DNA from: CAIWHR01 sp963811685
GTDB lineage: Bacteria; Pseudomonadota; Gammaproteobacteria; Burkholderiales; Casimicrobiaceae
Assembly: GCA_963811685.1 (NCBI GenBank)
Contig: CAWESK010000013.1
Location: 92,402 to 156,401 of the forward strand
Direction of reading: 5' to 3'
Length of the DNA: 64,000 nt
The notes under the pieces were generated by a model that saw only the letters and a list, made by a program, of their open reading frames with translations, was not told where the DNA came from and searched no databases. Position 1 is the stretch's first letter, and each line of letters begins with the position of its first letter. This document shows positions 56,449-64,000 of the stretch, piece by piece. The position numbers and the translations under genes are program-made.

Positions 56449-57996
56449 CTATTTCTTGATCGGTCCGATGTATCGACGTGCGATCACGACGTTGTCGATG
56501 AACAGGTGTTGGTCCTGTGGCGAAGGCGTCGTACCGCCATAGTATACGTTCATCCAGATTTGCTCGATCTTGATCGACGGAATGTCGCGCACGCGAAATC
56601 CCGTGTGATCGAAGACCAGGTCGGCCATCGATCCAGGCACGGATTACCGCGTCCTTTGTCCTGGGTGATTTACCTTGACATATTGCTCGATGCAGTACCA
56701 GCGATTCCGTTCCAGCAGTGCGCGCCCCGTATTCCGACCAGGACCACGGGTCGCCCCAATAGCTCTCCATGTCCGCGTGATAGGCATAGGTGCCGATCGG
56801 GGTGAGGTCGTGGTACGGGTTCCCGCGCTCGGGAAGGCGATCAAAGCTCCCGCGCATCGACCAGCCCGTCATTCCGTCCGCCTTGCGCCCGCCCCATCCG
56901 ACCTTGCCGTAGGTCGAGGTGATGCCCGGGAAGCTTGCCGCCATCGGTCGTCGGATTCCAGTCGCTGGCCAACCGCAGGTAATAGCGGAAATAGACCTCT
57001 TCGGGTTCGTAGCCGAGCTTATCGATGAACTTGTAGCGCATGTCCAGGCCGAGGTTCTTCGTCGCCGGGATCATGACTTGCAGTGCGTGCCCATCGAACG
57101 GTTCGAATCCCAACGCTCGGGCCACGTCGATTCGTTCGTACGAGCCGCGGATCTCGCCGAAATTCCAGTCTTTCTGCCAGATCGCGGACTCGAAGCCCGT
57201 GGCCATGATCACGTCGGGGTCACGCGCAATGTTCCGGTCGTGCGGATACTTTGCTGCCAGCCCGAGCTGTCGGCTTTTCGTCGACTCGATTCACTCGACA
57301 GGGTCGGGCGCAACCCGGAACAGGTCGACCGTCGCATCGCCGGCTTGTTTGCCGATCGTAGTCATCTCGAGCGTCGCCTTGGAAACGCGTACGCCATCGA
57401 CCTTCGTCAGATCGAACTGCAACAACAGCCGCCGATCCGCGCCGGCGGAAATCGTTTCTCGCGACCCAATCGAGTAAACGGTCGAGCAATCGAGAGTCGT
57501 ATCGGCGATCGGCGAAAGTCGCCGCGTCGTGCCGTCCGTGAGGATCAAGTCGAGGCTCGGATGGGATTCGGCCGCTGGCGGCCTCACGGCTATGGAACGT
57601 GGCAGTTCCTTGCTGTCCCTTGGCCGTCGTGGCAAGCAAGCCGGCGTTGACGTAGCGACCGGCGAGCCAGCCCTGCACGAGCGTCGTGACATCCCAGCTG
57701 ATGCTGCGGCCGCTGTCGTTTGCGCCAACAGAAGCCCGCGCAAACGGGATGTCGCCCTGCTCGGTCCCTCGCGCGTCCTTCCAGTCGCCGAGCCGGTGCC
57801 GCCAGCGAATCTGTGCACCACGGTTGAAATACTCGCAGGTCGCCCCATCGGACCCGTCGTAGAGCAGCCCGGGCTGCGCCGAGGCATCAACCGCGGTCAT
57901 CGCCAACGACAATGCCGCGATGAGGTGGGACGCCCGGCGTACGATTCGCGGGTAGCCGCACAAAAGCGTGTCCCGCCAGAGGAGATCGGCCGCCAC
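56449..57996 (-). CDS. Secreted DNRLRE-type plus polysaccharide-lyase-like jelly-roll protein (several frameshifts)
   Basis: Signal peptide LIAALSLAMTAVDASAQ near the N-terminus, then a stalk-like domain (WDVTTLVQGWLAGRYVNAGL and KVDGVRVSKATLEMTT, resembling DNRLRE/CBM-type stalks), then a jelly-roll domain (VIMATGFESAIWQKDWNFGE, EEVYFRYYLRLASDWNPT, GWSMRGSFDRLPERGNPYHD, YVKVNHPGQ, FDHTGFRVRDIPSIKIEQIW) like family 14 polysaccharide lyases. An in-frame TGA at about 57291 and other breaks are consistent with extra bases. It would degrade or trim the exopolysaccharide outside the cell. Catalytic residues were not assigned. Confidence 0.72.
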
Positions 57997-58011
57997 GCGA
58001 TCAAGAAATTT

Positions 58012-58745
58012 CTAACCGATCTTCGCGCTTGGTGCAGGCTTTTGCAGCACGACGAGAATCCAACCCTTTAGGAAGTGCAGCATCGAAAAACGATTGATCA
58101 GTTTTTCGTATCCGGTCGCCAAGAGAAACAACGGTCCATTGAACAAGAAGTACGCCGGGTACTGGCCGAGGTAGTCGAAGGACACGACCCTGAGACCGGC
58201 ACCGGCCGCGTATCGCGTTACCGCTCCTCGAGTATTCGTCTTGTACTCAACAGGGAAAGTGTCGCGTTCGGCGCGCCCTTGCGTGCGGGCGACGATCCAG
58301 GGTGGTGGCGGTTCGGGACGAGTTTTGCGATCATGGCGGAGTAATCCCACAGGTTGCCGGTGAGAAAGATAAAATGGCCGTTGGGGCGAAGGACCCGGCT
58401 CATTTCCCGGTACATTGCAACCGGATCTGCGATATGTTCCATGACGCTTCGCGACATGATCACGTCCACACTTCCATCCGGAAGCCGCGTATCCACGAGG
58501 TCGCGCTTCAGGAGCGTGATTCCGGGAATCGATTGATCGAAGTCGATCACATCGATGCCGATCAGTTCTTTGGCCACGCCGACGAATTTGCGCAGCACCG
58601 GGGCGCCATGGCCGCAACCGGCGTCGAGCAGTGTTTTGTCGGGTGTCACATGACGCTTCACCACGTCTTCGAAAGTTGCGTAGGGATGAATCGCATCTCC
58701 GAAGTACTTCTCGTTGAGGCGATCTGCCCATGGACTCAAGCTCAT
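58012..58745 (-). CDS. SAM-dependent methyltransferase (one frameshift)
   Basis: ATG 58745 with a GGGGGAG ribosome-binding site. SAM motif TLLDAGCGHGAPVLRKF, IDVIDFDQSI and VIMSRSVMEHIADPVAMYRE identify class I Methyltransf_11. The frame breaks at about 58290; one missing base (a C on the coding strand) restores HHPWIVARTQGRAERDTFP, which matches the usual continuation of this family, then a hydrophobic C-terminus. About 245 residues. This is the clearest deletion-type error I found. Divergent from the ligase gene at 58821. Confidence 0.83.
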
Positions 58746-58820
58746 ATCCCGATGCTCCCCCTGCGGCACCGCCAATCGAATGATGGCAAATGATCGCTCT
58801 TCTGTCACGCCGATAGATCC

Positions 58821-60134
58821 ATGCGCGATTATGCACTGATAGCCTTCGTGCTTGCGCTGCTCCCGGTTTGCCTGGCGCGACCTTGGATCGGAATCCTCGC
58901 ATGGTACTGGATCGGCCTGATGAATCCACATCGGCTTACGTGGGGCATCGCCTATAACATGCCCTTCGCCATGCTTGTCGGAGGCGCGACACTCCTCGGC
59001 GCGATCTTAGCCAAGGATCGACGCCCGATACCGTGGACTCGCGAGATGATCCTCATGGCGATTCTGCTCGCCTACTTTACGGTAACGACGTTGTTCGCGT
59101 GGGCTCCCACCTATGCATGGCCGCAGTGGGAAAAGGTAGCAAAGATCATCTTCATGACCTTCGTGACAACGATGTTCATTTATGGCAAGACTCGCATCCG
59201 TGCGCTCATGCTGGTGGTCGTAGGGAGCATTGGCTACTACGGTTTCAAGGGTGGAATCTGGTCCATCATTCGTGGAGGAACCGAAAAGGTGCTGGGCCCG
59301 GAGAATAGTTTCATCGATGGCAATACCTTCATCGGCCTGGCGCTCAATATGGTGATCCCATTGCTCGTGGCATTGGCGCGGGACGAGAGTCGCCGCTGGT
59401 TGCGCCAACTGCTTTACCTGACCGCGGCGTTGAGCGTCGTCGCCTCGATCTTCACCTACTCGCGCGGTGCCTGGCTGGGACTCGCGGTAATCATTCCGCT
59501 GATGCTCTTCCAACTCAAGACGAAGCCACGGATTGTCGTCGCAGCCGCACTCGTCGTGGGCGCCATTTTTGCCACTGCGCTTCTTCCCGAGAAGGTATTT
59601 CACCGCGCCGATACGATTGCGAATTACGAGGAGGACGAGTCGGCCAATCAGAGGCTCATGTCATGGACCGTGCACTGGAACATCGCGAAGGATCGTCCGC
59701 TCATCGGCGCCGGCTTCGAACTCGAAATGGCCGACGGCGCGCGCTACCTCGCATATGGTTCGGAGAAGTACCTGAAGTCCTTCACGGACGCCAACAAGGA
59801 CAGCGCTGCCGCCCACAGCATCTATTTTCAAATTCTTGGCCAACACGGCTTCGTTGCGCTCTTCCTCTACCTGTGGCTGCTCGCATCGGTCATCCTGACG
59901 CTCTTTCGTCTTCGAACCACCTGCCGGAAGAACCCGGATACCGCATGGATCAGCACCTATGCGACCGGGCTACTCATCGGCCTTCTGGGTTACCTGATTA
60001 GCGGGGCGTTTCTCAGTTCCGCCTATTTCGATTTGGCCTGGCTGTATTTTGCGCTCGCGGCAATACTCTCACAGGAGATCGCCGTCAAGGTTCCGAATCG
60101 TGGCCACGAATCGCCCGCACTTGTGCACGGGTAG
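58821..60134 (+). CDS. Exosortase A-type O-glycosylation ligase/polymerase (Wzy/WaaL-like)
   Basis: 437 residues, intact. About ten transmembrane helices with the O-antigen ligase/polymerase (Wzy_C) domain; the periplasmic loop has ESANQRLMSWTVHWNIAKD and PLIGAGFELEM, and AAAHSIYFQILGQHG with the conserved His. The start MRDYALIAFVLALLPVCLAR and WYWIGLMNPHRLTWGIAY are typical of the putative exosortase A-associated O-ligase. It would join or polymerise the repeat units, or transfer glycan to sorted proteins. It is divergently transcribed from the methyltransferase at 58745. Confidence 0.92.
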   Translation: MRDYALIAFVLALLPVCLARPWIGILAWYWIGLMNPHRLTWGIAYNMPFAMLVGGATLLGAILAKDRRPIPWTREMILMAILLAYFTVTTLFAWAPTYAWPQWEKVAKIIFMTFVTTMFIYGKTRIRALMLVVVGSIGYYGFKGGIWSIIRGGTEKVLGPENSFIDGNTFIGLALNMVIPLLVALARDESRRWLRQLLYLTAALSVVASIFTYSRGAWLGLAVIIPLMLFQLKTKPRIVVAAALVVGAIFATALLPEKVFHRADTIANYEEDESANQRLMSWTVHWNIAKDRPLIGAGFELEMADGARYLAYGSEKYLKSFTDANKDSAAAHSIYFQILGQHGFVALFLYLWLLASVILTLFRLRTTCRKNPDTAWISTYATGLLIGLLGYLISGAFLSSAYFDLAWLYFALAAILSQEIAVKVPNRGHESPALVHG

Positions 60135-60270
60135 ATGTGCGCGAGGTCGATAGTCTCGACGTAGCCTTCGATCGTTTGCCCTCGCAGGTGCGGGCCACGA
60201 CGAACGGCAATCAGGATTGGCAAGGCACTTAGCGCGCGATTGGATTGATCAGTAAGTTCACAGGGAATCC

Positions 60271-61153
60271 ATGGCAGATATACGTACCCGCCTTTGCTTC
60301 GCACTTAGCCGCCGGCTAATGCGGCCCCCTGCAGAGCGGACCGTTGATTACCAGGCCTATGGAGATTGGCGCACTGATTCGTTGTCGCGGAGCTGGGCAG
60401 CGTTTTCCGACTCGTACATCACCGGAAAGGACGTGCTCGATTTTGGTTGTGGCGATGGACAATTGAGCTTCTTTCTCGCGAAGGAGAAGCATCCACGGCG
60501 GATATTGGGTGTAGACATAAACGCGCCAGCAATCGCGCGGGCGAGGGCATCGATCCAGGACCTGCCCACCGACGCAAGAGCTCACATCGACTTCTCGGTC
60601 GGTTCGACGGAAGAGTTGCCCGTACCCGACCAATCCTTCGACACGCTGATCGCATTGGACTGCCTCGAGCACGTCATGTCCCCGGGTCCCATCCTGCGTG
60701 ATTGGTGCCGGGTTCTTCGCCCCGGTGGTCGATGCCTCATCCAATGGTTTCCCTACAAGGGCCCATGGGGTCCACACATGGAAGCTCTCATTCCGATTCC
60801 CTGGGCCCACATGATCTTTGGCGAGCGAGCGATGTTTCGTGCTGCCGAGATCGGTTTACGACCTTCCAGAGTTCGTGCCGCGTCATTGGGACTTGGATGA
60901 CAACGGAAACAAAAAACCCAACAAGTGGCGCGCTTGGTCGTCATTCAAGGAACAGGCCTACATTAACGAACTCGACATACGCTCTTTCCAAAATCTGGCG
61001 CGCAGTGCCGGCCTCGACGTCGCTCGACTCGAACTCCACAGCTTCGGAGGCTCCCGCACCCGACAAGCGCTTGGCCAGATGCTGATGGCCATGCCAGTCG
61101 TGGGCGAGTATTTTGTATCGTTCGCCATAGTCGAGTTGTTGCGCCCCAAGTGA
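60271..61153 (+). CDS. SAM-dependent methyltransferase (one frameshift)
   Basis: Starts MADIRTRLCFALSRRLM at 60271. SAM motif DVLDFGCGDGQLSFFLA, ILGVDINAPAIARA and FDTLIALDCLEHVM; methyltransferase class I. At about 60853 one extra G shifts the frame; removing it continues VYDLPEFVPRHWDLDDNGN and SFQNLARSAGLDVARLELHS to TGA at 61151-61153. About 293 residues repaired. Probably methylates a sugar residue of the polymer or a lipid carrier. Confidence 0.85.
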
Positions 61154-61215
61154 TCGTAGGGCGGTCGCGGCGGCCCATTGGGCACGACGCACAACCGTTG
61201 GCCACAGGCGCGCAA

Positions 61216-62525
61216 TTACGCAGTCTTCACAAAGTATGCAGGCTTGTTGTACGCCTGGATGATGCAAACTCCGCGAAGCTTTGGGACGTATTGCATCCTG
61301 CCCCAGATCGCGCAAGGTCCACCGCTGTGAATGCTCGACGCGCCGACGACCGGCGAGGTTCCGGCGAGCGCCAGGCGATCCACCGACCACTCGCTCTTGG
61401 ACACGTAGGTGATGGTGTAGATGAACCCGTCGTCCTGGAATAGCAGAAATTTGTCGAGCCCGGAGTCGTAAACGAATCCGGCGGCATAGTAGCCCAGGAT
61501 CGAGCGTCGCAAAGGGTCCAGAGAACATCGCGTCGGTCCACGTGCCGCTGGCGAGATCAATCGTCATCGGCGCGTTGTGCACCGTGTCTCCCGTGCAAGA
61601 ACCAATTCGCAGGAGGACGTTATGCATCGGATCGATCGCCCCACCACCGCGATCGACGCCGGCGTTGCACCTGGATCGCCGGTTCTCCCAGGCATTGGTT
61701 ACCGGGTCGAAAATCTGAATGGTGAAGGTGGTCGACTGCATAAATCTTCTCCGTTATCGGGTGCTTGCATGCCCATGACCCATCATAGCCGCGCACGGCG
61801 GGAATGTTGGGATGGGTTCCCGCCGGCTTCCAGGCTCCGCCCAGCGGGATGCTGTTGACGTCGTTCGTCTCGATCGTGTCCATCTGCCATTCGTTCGCGC
61901 AACCGAAGGTCATGAAGGTATCGGTGCTGTCGACGAACTGCGGTTGCCAGTACGAATGTCGCGCATTGGGCGTGCCGTCCTTCATGTAGGCCGTGGGCGC
62001 GCTCGTCCCCTTCGGCCAGACCGCGGTCGACGGTGCTGGATTCACTACCGTGTGCCACCTCGGCGTGTCGTCCTCGAGCCGCAACCCGCGGACGTCGTTG
62101 CCCGCCCATGCGCCCGCGCCACCGCCGCCGAAGATCAGCATCTGGCTGCCGTTCGATTTCAGCGTGCCGCCACTGAAGTCCATGATCCCGCGCCGCGGGT
62201 CGCCAAAGCCGATGCTCTGAAGCGAGGCATTGGTCAGACCGGCGGCAATCTGCGCTGAAAGGTCCGTGCTGGCGCTCAACTCCGTGCCCGGGTATCGCAT
62301 ACCACTGGTTCAAGCGGCACCTCTATGAGTGGAAGCGAATGCAGAGGATGCCCATCGACAGGACGCTCGTCCGCGAACACCTCGGTCGTAATGGCTCGCG
62401 GCCAACGGTCCAATGGGCTCCGCTCCGCTTGCGGCGGCGCGGGCGTCAGTCACAGACCACTCGAGACGCCCAAGAAGAGCCAGCCCGGTTCCTGCCTTTT
62501 GGAGAAACTGTCTTCGCGTTGACAT
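61216..62525 (-). CDS. Tat-exported Kelch/beta-propeller-like secreted protein (several frameshifts)
   Basis: Opens MSTRRQFLQKAGTGLALLG at 62525, a twin-arginine signal. Later segments repeat beta-propeller-like strands: MDFSGGTLKSNGSQMLIFGG, TDTFMTFGCANEWQMD, IQIFDPVTNAWENRRS, MTIDLASGTWTDAMF and LGYYAAGFVYDSGLDKFLLF, ending YNKPAYFVKTA. Breaks at about 62291, 61690 and 61500 are consistent with extra bases. A folded, Tat-secreted Kelch- or galactose-oxidase-like protein is suggested. No catalytic residue or ligand was identified. Confidence 0.65.
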
Positions 62526-62570
62526 TGTGGTTCCGGGAGCCGGTTCCTTTTCGCAGTAGTTCTGTCGTGA

Positions 62571-63843
62571 TCAGTCCAAAGCTGGTGCGATCGGCGTGCG
62601 CGACACGATCAACTCGTCAAACCACATGTACGCCTCCGGGTGATCTTCGAGCGGATCCTTGTTCGTCATGTACGGAAGCAACCAGATCTTGCCGTACTTC
62701 ATGAACGGCTTGTCCGGGGCGCGCAGGTTGCGGTCGTAATCGATCACCAGCACCGGCTTCTCGCCTTGGCGCTGCATCCAGATGCGCACATTGCTGCTGC
62801 GTGCCGGATCGTCCAACTTCGTCACCCACTTGCCGATGGTCACTTGCTGCGTGATCGTCACCCACTCATCGGCAGGCCACAGCACGCAGTCGGCCGACGC
62901 CTCGCTTTCCTTGCGGATCAGGCAGGGTCCGCCGGGGTCGCCCGCTTTTTTGGGTTGCCGGTCCCATAGTCCGCTGCCGCGCTCTTCTCCGATCTTCATG
63001 TTGTGGCCATCGTACCAACCACAGGAGTGATAACCCGCGACGATCCCATTCGGGCCTTGCACGAGAACCAGGTGCTGCTCGGTGCACGAGTTGACGGGAT
63101 ACTGCAGGCCCGGATGATCTCCGGCGTTGATGATCGAAACCTTGAAGCTGGTGCGACCCTTGTCCGTGCTGCGATAGACGCGGCGCTCCTTCTTGTAGCC
63201 TTGGCTGGCGGGATCGCAGTCCGTGAACACCAACGTGCATGACAGACGCACCCTGAACTGAACGAAGAACGTGTCGCCTTCGCCGAACTGAACCGAATTG
63301 TCGGGGGTGAAGTTGATCTGACAATAGCCGGCATCGCCGGCCGCGCTTCGCGTCGGGATCGTGAACTTCAGCGCACCGCTCCCCGATGTCTTGATCTTGT
63401 CATCGAAGATCGGCGTTTGTGGTGTCACGCTGGCGACGTGGCTGCACCAGCGCCAATCACGGTAACGTCCCTTCAGCGCATCGGGCAACGTCGCGTTCGG
63501 CGTTCTGCTCGTGATTCCTACGCCCCGAACGCGTCCCTCGTCGAGCGGATCGCACAGCACCACGCCGGGTTGCGCGCAGCGCTCCTCGAAACTGGCCGGC
63601 TGAGCCGGCAAAATCGGAGGGGGGATTGCTGCCCGAGGTGCAGCGGAAGGCAGCTCGACGGCCGCGCTCGGCGAGTCGGACGTTCCGCGCTCCGGTCGCG
63701 GGAGCACGCGAATGCGGCGACGCCCGCCACTGCGGGTCGGGAAGATGTGGCTCGGCGTCACCCGCCGCATTCGCCGCGGTCGGCAACAGCAGGCCGGCGA
63801 TGGCCCCTAGTCCAATCAAACGCCCATGCCACATGCGCGTCAT
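62571..63843 (-). CDS. Secreted jelly-roll protein resembling polysaccharide lyases (one frameshift)
   Basis: From ATG 63843 it has a signal peptide LIGLGAIAGLLLPTAANA; a break near 63740 separates it from the main frame. The body is a concanavalin-like jelly roll: YCQINFTPDNSVQFGEGDTF, FVQFRVRLSCTLVF, TSFKVSIINAGDHPGLQYPV, AGYHSCGWYDGHNM and EWVTITQQVTIGKWV, ending WFDELIVSRTPIAPALD. Such proteins include heparin/alginate-type lyases and carbohydrate-binding modules. It is probably another enzyme or binder acting on the exopolysaccharide. No active site was assigned. Confidence 0.75.
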
Positions 63844-64000
63844 GACCGAATCTGTTCGCACGTCGACGGGGTGGAGCTTAACCTGAATCGCAGCACCCGT
63901 TCGCCGAGAGGCACACGCGACGCTGAGGCAATGAAGAAAGGCGCGACCGTTTGCCGCCGATCGTGCCCGAGGCAGTACTCAGGCGGGCAACGGCGCGCGG

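Noticed and set aside
57285..57296. In-frame TGA inside the secreted lyase-like gene, tempting as a selenocysteine codon given the SelA-like gene 10 kb away
   Set aside because: The same region can be read through by removing three extra bases (net in frame), which turns the TGA into part of AGT-GAA and restores a continuous linker. There is no SECIS-like hairpin that I can see and the gene has other frameshifts.
1..64000. CRISPR arrays, insertion sequences, prophage genes or rRNA genes
   Set aside because: No regularly spaced repeats, transposase, integrase, phage structural genes or rRNA signatures were found on either strand.

Overview
The window is GC-rich, densely packed DNA from a Gram-negative bacterium. 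The order rlmN-pilW-rodZ-ispG-hisS-yfgM-bamB-der-hfq-hflX-hflK-hflC-DUF2065-hisZ-purA points to a betaproteobacterium (Burkholderiales, Nitrosomonadales or Rhodocyclales type). I infer this from gene order and protein character; no search was run.

Layout. (1) 1-14950: a conserved housekeeping block on the + strand with every reading frame intact: tRNA/rRNA maturation, isoprenoid synthesis, outer-membrane assembly, ribosome GTPases, RNA chaperone, HflKC membrane protease regulators, histidine and purine synthesis. (2) 15073-18122: a branched-chain-amino-acid-type solute-binding protein, then two exported PEP-CTERM proteins and a strong terminator. (3) 18626-45042: a long + strand exopolysaccharide/exosortase A operon: Wza-type export lipoprotein, chain-length protein, tyrosine autokinase, outer-membrane barrel, AAA ATPase, UDP-GlcNAc 2-epimerase, deacetylase, FemAB-like transferase, exosortase A fused to EpsI, four glycosyltransferases, two AsnB-type amidotransferases, an AlgD-like sugar dehydrogenase, a transglutaminase-like protein, a second deacetylase, a CapK-like adenylating enzyme, a methyltransferase and a Wzx flippase. 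(4) 45028-52530: a mosaic island: a lower-GC TylF-type methyltransferase, a tRNA(Sec)-like RNA gene directly upstream of a SelA-like PLP enzyme, two tandem FemAB/GNAT-fold transferases, a glycosyltransferase and a methyltransferase. (5) 52547-63843: a second accessory arm, mostly on the - strand: an AsnB homologue lacking the glutaminase cysteine, another FemAB-like protein, a TPR protein, two secreted jelly-roll proteins resembling polysaccharide lyases, methyltransferases, the exosortase-A-type O-ligase and a Tat-exported beta-propeller-like protein.

How it fits together. Regions 3 and 5 make, decorate, polymerise, export and trim an acidic exopolysaccharide and sort PEP-CTERM proteins to the surface. 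The AlgD-like dehydrogenase plus several amidotransferases suggest a uronic acid that may be amidated (inference). The most unusual element is 46.2-50.3 kb, where a class II tRNA-like gene, a SelA-like enzyme and FemAB-fold transferases lie together and could form a tRNA-dependent modification pathway outside translation.

Quality caveat. From 16.4 kb onward many genes are broken by single-base frameshifts. At almost every junction I worked through by hand, deleting one G from the + strand restores a conserved protein, whichever strand the gene is on. I read these as sequence errors, not pseudogenes, and annotate each gene across its breaks.
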